Source: Formosa haliotis
Lineage (GTDB): Bacteria; Bacteroidota; Bacteroidia; Flavobacteriales; Flavobacteriaceae
Assembly: GCF_001685485.1 (NCBI RefSeq)
Contig: NZ_BDEL01000001.1
Coordinates: forward strand, 4,127,501 to 4,191,500
DNA: 64,000 bases
Reading direction: 5' to 3'
In this document: piece after piece, positions 9,801 to 18,550 of the stretch
Position numbering within the stretch: the first letter of the stretch is position 1
Layout of the letters: the number at the start of each line of letters is the position of its first letter
Notes under the pieces: generated by a model
The model's input: the letters and a program-made list of their open reading frames with translations, nothing else
Databases searched by the model: none
What the model was told of the DNA's origin: nothing
Program-made: the position numbers and the translations under genes

Positions 9801-10292
9801 ATGAAAAAACTAATTCTTATTAGGCATGGAAAATCATCATGGAAATATGATGTAGAAGACATGTATCGGCCTTTAAAATCGGTAGGTGAAGCTAATACCA
9901 TTAAGGTTTGCAAAACATTTTTAGAAATGTCGGAAATTTCTTTAAAAAATGTGTTTTCAAGTCCGTCAAAACGTACAAGAGATACTTGCGAAATTTTTAT
10001 TAAAAATTATAGTAATCCGGATAAAATTGAACCCCAAATTATTCAAAATTTATACGATTTTGAAGGTCGAAAATTAGTGCAATTTATTAAATCTTTAGAT
10101 AATGATTTAGATACTGTTTTTATTTTCGGACATAATAATGCACTCACTAATTTCGTGAATGCTTATGGCGATTTTTATATTGAAAATGTGCCTACAAGTG
10201 GACTTGTTGTTCTTGAATTTTTAATAGACAATTGGAGTGATCTTAGTAAAGGAAGTATTAAATTAAAATTATTTCCTAAGGAATTAATCTGA
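9801..10292 (+). CDS. SixA-like histidine phosphatase
   Basis: This 163-residue cytosolic protein opens with KLILIRHGKSSW, the RHG motif of the histidine phosphatase (phosphoglycerate-mutase-like) superfamily, whose histidine takes the phosphate. Further conserved pieces are SSPSKRTRDTCE (phosphate-binding Arg) and IFGHNNALTNF (the second catalytic His). The short length matches the SixA branch, which in E. coli dephosphorylates the histidine of phosphorelay or phosphotransferase proteins. The true substrate here is not known. The gene precedes ppk1 by 94 bases on the same strand. Because a -7 box lies between them, ppk1 may also have its own promoter. Neighbourhood with polyphosphate genes hints at a role in phosphate or phosphorelay metabolism. 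Confidence 0.88.
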   Translation: MKKLILIRHGKSSWKYDVEDMYRPLKSVGEANTIKVCKTFLEMSEISLKNVFSSPSKRTRDTCEIFIKNYSNPDKIEPQIIQNLYDFEGRKLVQFIKSLDNDLDTVFIFGHNNALTNFVNAYGDFYIENVPTSGLVVLEFLIDNWSDLSKGSIKLKLFPKELI

Positions 10293-10353
10293 TTTTTTTT
10301 ATTTTAATCCCTTTTAATAACAATCAAAAAACGGTATTGAAACCTAAATACAA

Positions 10354-10361
10354 TATATTTG
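10354..10361 (+). promoter_or_regulatory. Bacteroidota -7 box TATATTTG upstream of ppk1
   Basis: TATATTTG matches the Bacteroidota -7 consensus TAnnTTTG exactly and lies 25 bases before the ppk1 start codon. The nearest TTG is only 14 bases upstream of it, shorter than usual for a -33 element, so only the -7 part is supported. Confidence 0.45.
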
Positions 10362-10386
10362 TAATTAGTATAAAAGAACGATTTGC

Positions 10387-12450
10387 ATGATAAAAGTTGA
10401 TAAAACGAATAACACTTATATAAATAGAGAACTTAGTTGGCTTCAGTTTAATGCTAGAGTACTACAAGAGGCAGAAGATAAAAATGTTCCATTAATAGAA
10501 AGGTTACGATTTCTAGGTATTTTTTCTAATAATTTAGATGAGTTTTTTAAAGTAAGATATGCGACTGTTAAGCGTATAGATCAAGCAGGTAAGGCTGGTA
10601 AGAGTGAATTAGGAGGAATTAAGGCCAGCGAACTTTTAGAGATTATTACTGGAATTGTAATTGAACAGCAAGCTGAAAGCTTAGAGATTTTAAATGATAT
10701 CCAGAATAAATTAAAACATGAGAATATCTTTATTATAGATGAAACTCAAATTAAACCTTCACAACATCAGTTTGTTAAGCAATATTTTATTCAAAAAGTC
10801 AGTCCAGCTTTAGTTACCATTATATTAAACGATTCTATAAAATTACCTTTATTAAAAGATAGTGCAGCCTATCTTGCGGTTAAGATGGTTATGAAATCGG
10901 GAGATCACCAATATGCATTAATAGAAATTACTAAAAATATGGATCGCTTTGTCGTGCTTCCTCAAGAAGACGATAAGGACTATATTATTATGTTAGACGA
11001 TTTATTGCGTTATTGTTTAAGTGATATTTTTAATATTTTCGATTATGAGACCATTTCGGCACATATGATAAAAATTACAAGAGATGGCGAATTGGATTTT
11101 GAAAGTGATTTAAGTAAAAGTTTTATAGATAAACTTTCAGATAGTGTTAAACATAGGCAAACTAGCGAACCGGTTCGGTTTGTGTACGATAAGCAAATAG
11201 ATCAAGAAACGCTTCAGTATTTACTGCATAAAATGAACATTGAGCCTTCCGATAGTATTATTCCTGGAGGTCGTTACCATAACAGAAGAGATTATATGGG
11301 GTTTCCTAGTTTAGGAAGAACCGATTTGTTGTACGATAAAATAGAACCACTACCAATTAAAGGTCTGAGTTTAGAAGAAAGTATTTTTTCAGCAATTTCA
11401 AAAAAGGATTATTTATTATACGCTCCATATCATACTTTTTCTTATGTCGTTAAATTTTTACGAGAAGCAGCATTAGACCCAAAGGTAAAAACTATTAAAA
11501 TTACAATTTATAGGTTAGCCGAAATTTCTCATATCGCTAGTTCTTTAATTAATGCGGCTAAAAACGGAAAACGAGTTACTGTTTCTATAGAATTACAAGC
11601 ACGTTTTGATGAGCAAGCTAATATCGCGTATGCCGAACAAATGGAATTGGAAGGAATCAATCTTATTTTTGGTGTTCAGGGCTTAAAGGTACACAGTAAA
11701 ATGTGTGTTATAGAACGCGAAGAAAATAAGAAAATTAAGCGTTACGGATTTGTAAGTACAGGAAACTTTAATGAATCTACCGCAAAAATATATACCGATT
11801 ATACGCTATTTACAGCAAATCAGAAGATATTAAAAGATATTAATAAGGTTTTTAGCTTTTTTGAAACAAATTATTTAATATTCAGATATAAACATATTAT
11901 CACTTCACCTCATTATACTCAAAAAGCACTTTTCAAATTAATTGATACCGAGATAATTAATGTTAAACTTGGTAAGCCGGCTAGTATTAGACTTAAAATG
12001 AATAGTATTTCTAGCTACAAAATGGTTGATAAGCTATATGAAGCTAGTAGAGCAGGTGTTAAAATTCAAATGATAGTAAGAGGATTGTGTTGTTTGGTAC
12101 CTGGAATTAAGGGCATGAGCGAAAATATTGAAGTTATAAGTGTTGTAGATAAGTTTCTAGAGCATACAAGGCTTTATATGTTTGCAAATGGCGGGGATCC
12201 AAAAATATTTATTTCGTCTGCAGATTGGATGACGAGAAATATTGAAAATAGGGTAGAAGTAACTTGTCCAATTTACGATGAAAATATCAAGCAAGAATTA
12301 ATAGATACCTTTAATATTTGTTGGAGCGATAATGTAAAAGCGAGATTGTTAAACTTGGAGCAGACTAATGAATATAAAAGAAATAAGAAAGAAAAAGTGA
12401 GATCGCAGTTTGCAACCTACGAATATTACTTAAACAAGCTAAAAGAATAA
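10387..12450 (+). CDS. ppk1: Polyphosphate kinase 1
   Basis: This 687-residue enzyme makes inorganic polyphosphate from the ATP gamma-phosphate, reversibly. The N-terminal domain opens with YINRELSWLQFNARVL and contains LGIFSNNLDEFFKVRYA, both PPK1 signatures. The middle and C-terminal phospholipase-D-like domains hold KVHSKMCVIE (the phosphorylated His region), FVSTGNFNESTAKIYTDY and a second His region EHTRLYMFANGG followed by FISSADWMTRNIENRVE. Length is normal for the family. The stop codon at 12450 is followed one base later by the ATG of the exopolyphosphatase gene, so synthesis and breakdown of polyphosphate are probably co-translated. The start at 10387 is chosen from the -7 box and the conserved N-terminus. 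Confidence 0.97.
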   Translation: MIKVDKTNNTYINRELSWLQFNARVLQEAEDKNVPLIERLRFLGIFSNNLDEFFKVRYATVKRIDQAGKAGKSELGGIKASELLEIITGIVIEQQAESLEILNDIQNKLKHENIFIIDETQIKPSQHQFVKQYFIQKVSPALVTIILNDSIKLPLLKDSAAYLAVKMVMKSGDHQYALIEITKNMDRFVVLPQEDDKDYIIMLDDLLRYCLSDIFNIFDYETISAHMIKITRDGELDFESDLSKSFIDKLSDSVKHRQTSEPVRFVYDKQIDQETLQYLLHKMNIEPSDSIIPGGRYHNRRDYMGFPSLGRTDLLYDKIEPLPIKGLSLEESIFSAISKKDYLLYAPYHTFSYVVKFLREAALDPKVKTIKITIYRLAEISHIASSLINAAKNGKRVTVSIELQARFDEQANIAYAEQMELEGINLIFGVQGLKVHSKMCVIEREENKKIKRYGFVSTGNFNESTAKIYTDYTLFTANQKILKDINKVFSFFETNYLIFRYKHIITSPHYTQKALFKLIDTEIINVKLGKPASIRLKMNSISSYKMVDKLYEASRAGVKIQMIVRGLCCLVPGIKGMSENIEVISVVDKFLEHTRLYMFANGGDPKIFISSADWMTRNIENRVEVTCPIYDENIKQELIDTFNICWSDNVKARLLNLEQTNEYKRNKKEKVRSQFATYEYYLNKLKE

Positions 12451-12451
12451 A

Positions 12452-13359
12452 ATGCTAACAATAAAAAAATATGCAGCAATCGATATCGGATCAAACGCCG
12501 TAAGATTGCTTATTGCAAATATTATTGAAGAAGAAGGTAAGCCAACAAAATTTAAAAAAAGCTCTTTGGTTCGTGTACCCATTCGTTTAGGTGCAGATGT
12601 GTTTCTAAATGGTAAAATATCAGAACACAATACAGAGCGCATGGTAGATACTATGCATGCCTTTAATTTGCTAATGCGTTCTCATAAAGTAGAAAAATAT
12701 AAAGCTTGTGCTACATCGGCTATGCGTGAAGCAAAAAATGGACAAGAAGTTGTATCACAAATATTAGAAAAATCTGATATTAAAATAGATATTATTGAAG
12801 GCGATGAGGAAGCAGCCATTATTGCGGCTACCGATTTAAATGCTTATATAAACCCAAACAAAACTTATTTATATGTCGATGTGGGTGGGGGTAGTACCGA
12901 GTTTACCGTTATTCACGAAGGGGAAACAGCAATATCAAGATCGTTTAAAATAGGAACGGTAAGATTGTTAAACGATATGGTTAAAAAGGAAACTTGGAAT
13001 GACCTTGAAACTTGGATAAAAGATAATACTAAGAAATACGATAAAATTGATTTAATCGGTTCTGGGGGAATATTAATAAGATATTTAAGGTTTCAGGTAA
13101 AGCCATAGGAAAGCCTTTAACTTTTTTTTATTTAACCTCATATTATAACATGTTACAATCGTATTCTTATGAGGAGCGTATTACAGAATTAGACTTAAAC
13201 CAGGATAGAGCAGATGTTATTATTCCTGCCGCAAGAATATATCTATCTGCTATGAAATGGAGCGGGGCTAAAGATATTTATGTACCGAAAATTGGTTTAA
13301 GTGACGGAATTATAAAAAGTTTATATTACGAAACGGTATCGAGTAAAATTTTGGAATAA
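12452..13359 (+). pseudogene. ppx: Ppx/GppA exopolyphosphatase, one apparent frameshift
   Basis: The first part (12452-13108) carries AAIDIGSNAVRLLIANI and VDVGGGSTEFTVI, the two phosphate-binding motifs of Ppx/GppA phosphatases in the ASKHA fold. These enzymes remove phosphate from polyphosphate ends (or from pppGpp). The frame then ends early after GSGG. Adding one base in the G5A2 run at 13064-13070 restores NINKIFKVSGKAIGKPL and joins directly to the downstream frame ending ...KIGLSDGIIKSLYYE at 13359. This gives about 302 residues, a usual length for the short single-unit Flavobacterial form. Residues on both sides are well conserved, so the break is recent or a sequencing error. It follows ppk1 with a one-base gap. 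Confidence 0.85.
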
Positions 13360-13456
13360 CGGATTTTTTGTGCCGTTTATCTTTTTTTTCCTACAATTAT
13401 CTAAAATTATATTAAAGTGATTTTTTAATTTTAACTTAGCAGCAAAATCTATCATT

Positions 13457-13987
13457 ATGAAAAAAATTACCTTACTAGTCTTAACCATTCTAGCCACGAC
13501 AACGAGTTTTGCTCAATTTGACTTATTTGGAGTTAGAGCCGGTATTAATATATCCAACTTGGATTATAGTTCTGAAGTTCCGAGTGGAAATGCACACAGA
13601 AACGGAGTTGTAGTTGGATTTACAGCGCAATTTGCACTATCAGACCATTTTTCTATTGCCCCTGAAATTCAATATTCAGCCGAGGGAGCAAAGGAAGAAG
13701 AATTAAGATTAGATTATTTAAACCTTCCTGTATTTGCTAAATACAGTATTAACGAAAAATTATCTTTTGGAGTAGGTCCACAAATGGGATTAAAAATCCA
13801 TGAGTATAAAGACGGATATCAAAACCTAATGTTTTCTGGAGTAGGTGTTATAGAATACTTGTTTTACGAAGATTTTTACGTAGATGTTAGGTATTCTTAC
13901 GGATTTACAAATGTTTATGACGACGATCAGCCGTATGAAGCAAAAAACAGTAATATCCAGATAGGAATCGGTATGAAAATATTTTAG
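13457..13987 (+). CDS. Small outer-membrane beta-barrel protein
   Basis: This 176-residue protein has a cleavable signal peptide (MKKITLLVLTILATTTSFAQ). Eight or so short amphipathic strands follow, with GVRAGINISNL, HFSIAPEIQYS, LNLPVFAKYSI, LSFGVGPQMGLK and a terminal IGIGMKIF ending in Phe, typical of the porin-like/PorT family of Bacteroidota outer-membrane barrels. No enzymatic motif is visible. It stands alone, 97 bases after the ppx gene and before a strong terminator. The function is unknown: proteins of this type are often annotated only as porin family or outer membrane beta-barrel. The final Phe supports insertion by the BAM machinery. Confidence 0.8.
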   Translation: MKKITLLVLTILATTTSFAQFDLFGVRAGINISNLDYSSEVPSGNAHRNGVVVGFTAQFALSDHFSIAPEIQYSAEGAKEEELRLDYLNLPVFAKYSINEKLSFGVGPQMGLKIHEYKDGYQNLMFSGVGVIEYLFYEDFYVDVRYSYGFTNVYDDDQPYEAKNSNIQIGIGMKIF

Positions 13988-14002
13988 TACTATTTAATTT
14001 AC

Positions 14003-14045
14003 AAAAAAAGCCTGTGTTTAAAGTTTTAAACACAGGCTTTTTTTG
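14003..14045 (+). terminator. Rho-independent terminator after the barrel gene
   Basis: AGCCTGTGTTT (14009-14019) pairs perfectly with AAACACAGGCT (14028-14038), followed by a T-run. An A-run precedes the left arm, so it could act in both directions. The IS3 left end begins four bases downstream. Confidence 0.92.
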
Positions 14046-14086
14046 TGATGGACTTGCAACAAAAAAATGGACAAATAGTTGAATGA

Positions 14087-14941
14087 CTATGCAGCTAGTT
14101 TAAGGTTATATATGTCTAATTCAAATTCTCTTATAGTTCTATTTCCTAAAAAGGAATGTCTTCTTCTACTATTGTACCAGGTTTCTATCCATCCAAAGAT
14201 GGATAACTCCGCTTCAGATCTCAACTTATAATTGTGCCTATAAACCCATTCTACCTTTAAAGATTTAAAGAACGATTCTGCAACTGCGTTATCCCAGCAA
14301 TTACCTTTTCTGCTCATAGATTGGTTTACTAAGCCTTTGTAACTTTTAATTAAAGAGGTGAACTTATGGCTGGCATATTGTATACCTCGGTCAGAATGAA
14401 AAATTAAAGACTGGGTTAAAGTTGTTTTCTTTATAGCCATATGCCAAGCTTTAATAATAGTATCCTCTGTGCTTAGGTTATCGCTTAGAGCCCACCCAAC
14501 AACTTTACGGTTAAACAAATCAATAATGACAGTAAGATATAACCAGCCTTGTTTGGTTTTAATATAGGTAATATCACTTACCCAAACTTGATTTTGTCTG
14601 CTTACTTCAAAGTTTTGGTTTAATAAATTAGGTGCTATAGGATAATTATGCTTACTATCTGTGGTTGCTTTAAACTTACGTTTTCGTTTTGCAAACAAAT
14701 AATTAGCACTCATAATACGCGCCACTCTGGGCTTTGATATTTTATAGCCTAATGTCTCCAGTTCTGTTTTTATTCTAGGAGAACCATAGCTTTGAAAACT
14801 ATCCTTAAATATACCTTTAATAAGCGCAGTTACCTTTTGATTTTCTAACCATAATTTACTTGGTCCTGATTGCAACCAATGGTAATAACCGCTTTTGCTT
14901 ACCTTTAATATTTGACACATCGTCTCGACAGGAAATCTCAT
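14087..14941 (-). CDS. IS3-family transposase OrfB (DDE integrase domain)
   Basis: This 284-residue catalytic part of the transposase has an N-terminal HTH_21-like segment (MRFPVETMCQILKVSKSGYYHW), then the rve/DDE integrase core: VSDITYIKT (first Asp), IFHSDRGIQYA (second Asp) and NCWDNAVAESFFKSLKVEW (Glu about 37 residues later). It ends in the usual YNSRRRHSFLGN. The frame is open upstream of this ATG as far as the slippery heptamer at 15001-15007, and that extension (...RQEKYRFIKQHL) is also typical of OrfB. The active product is therefore probably an OrfAB fusion made by -1 frameshifting rather than a protein started at 14941. No disabling change is seen. Confidence 0.95.
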   Translation of the reverse strand: MRFPVETMCQILKVSKSGYYHWLQSGPSKLWLENQKVTALIKGIFKDSFQSYGSPRIKTELETLGYKISKPRVARIMSANYLFAKRKRKFKATTDSKHNYPIAPNLLNQNFEVSRQNQVWVSDITYIKTKQGWLYLTVIIDLFNRKVVGWALSDNLSTEDTIIKAWHMAIKKTTLTQSLIFHSDRGIQYASHKFTSLIKSYKGLVNQSMSRKGNCWDNAVAESFFKSLKVEWVYRHNYKLRSEAELSIFGWIETWYNSRRRHSFLGNRTIREFELDIYNLKLAA

Positions 14942-14952
14942 AAGGTGTTGTT

Positions 14953-15267
14953 TTATAAACCTGTATTTTTCTTGTCGATCGCGGAGAAGATGCTGATGGC
15001 CTTTTTTAAGATGTCACGTTCCATTTCAGCACCCTTTAAAGCTTTTTTTAATCGAGCCATCTCTTTTTCTTCATCGGTCATTTTAGGATTACCACGGCCT
15101 GGAAAACTGTTCTTACCGTAATCTTTTAACTCTTTACGCCAACGGTAAAGTACGGATGGGAATATGTCCAGGTCTTCACATACTTGCTTTACATTGCCTT
15201 TGGCATAACTCAACTCGACTGCTTTTTGTTTAAATTCTAAGGTGTAATGTTTAGATTTTCTTCTCAT
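14953..15267 (-). CDS. IS3-family OrfA (HTH DNA-binding protein)
   Basis: This 104-residue protein contains the HTH_Tnp_1 domain (RRKSKHYTLEFKQKAVELSY, then NVKQVCEDLDIFPSVLYRWRKE). A leucine-zipper-like segment (EEKEMARLKKALKGAEMERD) ends with ILKKAI, which encodes the slippery site. OrfA binds the inverted repeats and can be fused to OrfB by ribosomal frameshifting. It begins 68 bases inside the right terminal repeat. Confidence 0.95.
   Translation of the reverse strand: MRRKSKHYTLEFKQKAVELSYAKGNVKQVCEDLDIFPSVLYRWRKELKDYGKNSFPGRGNPKMTDEEKEMARLKKALKGAEMERDILKKAISIFSAIDKKNTGL
15001..15007 (-). promoter_or_regulatory. Programmed -1 frameshift site A_AAA_AAG
   Basis: On the minus strand the orfA frame reads TTA AAA AAG, giving the heptamer A_AAA_AAG in the correct phase. 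Slipping back one base enters the frame that leads without a stop into orfB (20 codons before its ATG). The same heptamer is a known frameshift signal in several IS3-family elements. No downstream stem-loop was worked out. Confidence 0.85.
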
Positions 15268-15366
15268 AATGGCTAAGATAAAAACTAACTAACATATTCT
15301 CTCATCTTTACGTCCAGTCTAATATAGGAAGTCCAGTCGATTCAATTTTAGTATTTAAATATTTCA

Positions 15367-17742
15367 CTACAGACTATATTTTTTTTGCCACCATCTTTTT
15401 ATGGTATTAGGATTTTTACCATATCCGTATCCATATCCGTAACCATAACTTTTTTTATGATCAACATCATTTAGAAGTATGGTCATATTAGGTAATCTTT
15501 TTTCATCGTACATGGTCTTCGCAATATGCAATCCTCGTTTATCAATATAATTAGCACGAACTACATAAATAAATAAATCAGCATATTTACTTATGAGTAA
15601 CGTATCTGTCACCAAACCGATAGCAGCAGTGTCTACAATTATATAATCGTATTGAAGTCTTAATCCATGGAATAACTCAACTATACGATCATTCATTAGT
15701 AATTCTGCAGGATTTGGAGGTATGGTACCAGAAGGTATTATATTTAAATGAGGATTATGTTTTATTGGAATTATTATATCTTCAATTTTTAATGAATTAT
15801 TACTTATAAAATCGGTTAGACCTTTCTTGTTTTTTACATCTAAATATTTAGATGCTTTAGGAACTCTTATGTCCGTTTCTATAAATAAAACTTTTTTATC
15901 TGAGTATGATAATGATAAAGCTAGATTGACTGAAGTATGTGACTTCCCTTCTTTACTAGTTGTAGAGGTAATAAATATAATTTTAGCGCGATCCTGTATA
16001 TTTTTCAACATGAAATCTATGTTTGTTCTTAAAATTCTAAAAGCCTCAGCTTTTGGTGAATAATCTACTTTCTTTACAGTAACATCTTTTGAGTTTGATT
16101 TAGGTATTTCACCAATAAATGGTATTTTTAAATAATCTATTAAATCTTTTTTTGTATGAATTTTGTTATCCAATAAGTTTTGTAAATAAATTATTGAAAT
16201 AGGAACGAACAGACCTAATATAAAAGAAGCTAATAATATAATGTTCTTTTTAGGAGAAACAGGGTTACTTGAAGCATAAGCTTTATCTATTATTTTAGCA
16301 TTTGGAGAAGACATACCTAAAGAAATAGCTGTTTCTTCTCTTTTTTCTAGTAAATAAAGGTATAAAGATTCCTTTATATTTTGTTGTCTTGTGATATCTC
16401 TAAACTGACGTTGTTTTCCTGGAGCAGAATAAATTTGAGAGCTAATTCTATCGTCCTCTTTATTTAAATTATTTAGGGTAATTTGATTAGTTTGTTTTAT
16501 GTTTTCTAGGCTTTGTTTTAAATTTTGTTTAAGCGCACTTATTTGATTATTAAGATTTATTACTGTTGGATTCTTTTCACTTGAGTTTTTTAAAATCCTA
16601 TTTCGTTGTAGTACCAATTCGTTATGACTCTTTGTTATTTGGGAAAGTCCGGAGTCTGTAATTCCTATGTCTGCAGGTAATAAGTCAGAATCTTTATCGT
16701 TTTCAGTTAGATGGTCACTCATGTAATTAATTAACTGTAATTGATTTGATGTTTTTATTATATTGGACTCATTTTCTCTTTCACTCTGTAGATATATATC
16801 TGCTTGTGATGCAAGTGCTGTTAATTTATTCTTTTTTTGGAGAGTTTCTGCAGTAAAATCAATGTTTTCAAGTTCTATAGATACATTCTCTAATCTCTTA
16901 TTAATAAAATCAGATGTACTTTTTACAATTAATTCTTTATCTTTTATAACATCAATATTATATTTTTCAATAATTTTATTTAATATAGCTACAGCTTTAT
17001 TTGGAGTTGTTTCTTCTAAGCTCAGTTTAATAACGTTAGATTTTTGATCATTTGAAATTTTAATTTCTTTTAGATACTCATCAACAACTAATTCATAAGG
17101 AGATATCTTTATTTCTATAAATGTTCCTGTGTTAGCTCCATATCTTCCAGGGTTGGGAGTAATAATTAAATTTCCATATTCTGTTGAAATTTTATTCCCA
17201 AAAGTATACGAAACAGGAGGGTCTGAGTTATTGAATTTAAGTAATTTACTTTTATCATTTTGGTATAAATCAAATTTAGATTCTGATAGGATTTTTATAT
17301 AAAAAGAAGTATTAATATTCTTTATAATAGAGTCTGCCATAAGAAAATTAAGATTTACAGGTGGATTAACAAAAACTTCTTGGTTTTTTATCTGACCTGA
17401 AACATAAAACTTGATGTTTAACTTCAACTCATCGACAACCTCACTAATTATAGTTCTTGATTTTATAATTTCAATTTCATCAACTACTTTAGTGAAAGTG
17501 TTAGAGAACATTCCGTAATCTTGAAGTGCAGAAATTTCTGGCATTTTTTTAGAATTTTCATCCTCTTGAATTTTAATCGTTGCTTTTGCATTATATTTGA
17601 ATGTAGAATATTTGATTTTCAAATAACCTAAACCTATAAAAAAAAATAAACTTAAAAGAATTAGTTTCCATTTAGAAAGATATAAATTAAAAATATTTAT
17701 AAACTCTTCTTTATTGTTTTTAGATTGAATGTTCATAATCAA
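15367..17742 (-). CDS. Wzc-type polysaccharide co-polymerase / BY tyrosine kinase
   Basis: This 791-residue inner-membrane protein controls chain export with the Wza-type lipoprotein. It has an N-terminal Wzz segment with a membrane helix (about residues 30-48, LILLSLFFFIGLGYL), a long periplasmic region with coiled coils (about 270-470), and a second membrane helix (about 520-540, IILLASFILGLFVPISIIYL). The cytosolic kinase domain has Walker A TSTTSKEGKSHTS, Walker A' VLFIETDIRVPKA and Walker B YIIVDTAAIG. Near the end is a tyrosine cluster, SYGYGYGYGYGKN, the expected autophosphorylation site. The Walker A lacks the usual GEGK glycine (KEGKS). It overlaps the upstream export gene by 4 bases (17739-17742) and is the last gene of the locus. 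Confidence 0.93.
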   Translation of the reverse strand: MIMNIQSKNNKEEFINIFNLYLSKWKLILLSLFFFIGLGYLKIKYSTFKYNAKATIKIQEDENSKKMPEISALQDYGMFSNTFTKVVDEIEIIKSRTIISEVVDELKLNIKFYVSGQIKNQEVFVNPPVNLNFLMADSIIKNINTSFYIKILSESKFDLYQNDKSKLLKFNNSDPPVSYTFGNKISTEYGNLIITPNPGRYGANTGTFIEIKISPYELVVDEYLKEIKISNDQKSNVIKLSLEETTPNKAVAILNKIIEKYNIDVIKDKELIVKSTSDFINKRLENVSIELENIDFTAETLQKKNKLTALASQADIYLQSERENESNIIKTSNQLQLINYMSDHLTENDKDSDLLPADIGITDSGLSQITKSHNELVLQRNRILKNSSEKNPTVINLNNQISALKQNLKQSLENIKQTNQITLNNLNKEDDRISSQIYSAPGKQRQFRDITRQQNIKESLYLYLLEKREETAISLGMSSPNAKIIDKAYASSNPVSPKKNIILLASFILGLFVPISIIYLQNLLDNKIHTKKDLIDYLKIPFIGEIPKSNSKDVTVKKVDYSPKAEAFRILRTNIDFMLKNIQDRAKIIFITSTTSKEGKSHTSVNLALSLSYSDKKVLFIETDIRVPKASKYLDVKNKKGLTDFISNNSLKIEDIIIPIKHNPHLNIIPSGTIPPNPAELLMNDRIVELFHGLRLQYDYIIVDTAAIGLVTDTLLISKYADLFIYVVRANYIDKRGLHIAKTMYDEKRLPNMTILLNDVDHKKSYGYGYGYGYGKNPNTIKRWWQKKYSL

Positions 17743-18512
17743 TTGTTAATTATTAGTGCTGTAATTGTAGCTAATGTAGCTATTGCAGAGATGAGTACAA
17801 TATTATTCTGATTGTATTTCGAAGATTTAGATTTAGCTTTATTTGGTTCTACGTATATTACATCATTCTGTCTTAAATAATAATATGGTGAGTTTAAAAC
17901 ACTTATAGAGGTTAAGTCAAATTTAAAATACCTATTTTCACCATCAATCTCTCTGATTAAGAATACGTTTTCTCTTTTTCCGTAAATTGTTAAATCTCCT
18001 GCCAAGCCTAGAGCTTCTGTTAGAGAGATTTTTTCATCCTGGACGTTATAAGTTCCAGGTCTATTTACCTCTCCTAATATTGTAATAACAAAATTAGCAA
18101 GCCTAATGTTTACTATTGGGTCTTTCAAATATTCAGTCAATTTATTTTTTAGATAATTATTGGCCTCGCTTCTTGATAAACCACCAATTTTAATTGTACC
18201 CAATATTGGAAATTCTATATTCCCAAATTTATCTATTAAATAAGTTTGCATTTTCAATGTACCCTGTGCACTAATAATCGAAGTGGTATTGTAAGAAACG
18301 GCGGGTAAATTAAATGGCTTTGCCGCTTCAGGATCTAATGCTGAAACATCTATCGTTAGTAAATCATCAGGTTTAAAACGTATTTCAAAATCAGGTAAGT
18401 TGTTTGAGGAGGAGATAAGTTCATCCTGAAAGTAAGCAATGTTTTCAGAAGATCCACATGAACACAATAAATAGGATCCTATAAATATTGTTAATAATTT
18501 AATGTTTTTCAT
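17739..18512 (-). CDS. Wza-type polysaccharide export lipoprotein (OPX)
   Basis: This 257-residue protein has a lipoprotein signal with lipobox LCSC (cysteine at about residue 19). A Poly_export domain follows (RFKPDDLLTIDVSALDPEA, typical of the first conserved stretch), then a SLBB-like domain (ITILGEVNRPGTYNVQDEKI and LTEALGLAGDLTIYGKRENV). A C-terminal hydrophobic helix (NIVLISAIATLATITALII) probably spans the outer membrane or packs against Wzc. OPX proteins form the outer-membrane exit channel for capsule or exopolysaccharide. Together with the overlapping Wzc gene this indicates a Wzy-dependent export path. The length is somewhat short but usual for Bacteroidota. Confidence 0.93.
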   Translation of the reverse strand: MKNIKLLTIFIGSYLLCSCGSSENIAYFQDELISSSNNLPDFEIRFKPDDLLTIDVSALDPEAAKPFNLPAVSYNTTSIISAQGTLKMQTYLIDKFGNIEFPILGTIKIGGLSRSEANNYLKNKLTEYLKDPIVNIRLANFVITILGEVNRPGTYNVQDEKISLTEALGLAGDLTIYGKRENVFLIREIDGENRYFKFDLTSISVLNSPYYYLRQNDVIYVEPNKAKSKSSKYNQNNIVLISAIATLATITALIINN

Positions 18513-18550
18513 ATTGATTAATTGCGTTGATTTTGGTTAATTGATGTTTT

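Larger units (their letters stand above)
14049..15335 (-). mobile_element. IS3-family insertion sequence, 1287 bp
   Basis: The element is bounded by imperfect terminal inverted repeats: TGGACTT at 14049-14055 and AAGTCCA at 15329-15335, with a second shared TGGAC block 19 bases inside each end, and the TG...CA termini usual for IS3. It carries orfA and orfB on the minus strand with an A6G slippery site between them. The stop of orfB is about 38 bases from one end and the orfA start about 68 bases from the other, normal for the family. The flanking triplets (TGA on the left, GTC on the right) do not match, so no 3-4 bp target duplication is seen. The two ends sit directly against the barrel-gene terminator and the end of the exopolysaccharide operon. 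Confidence 0.9.
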
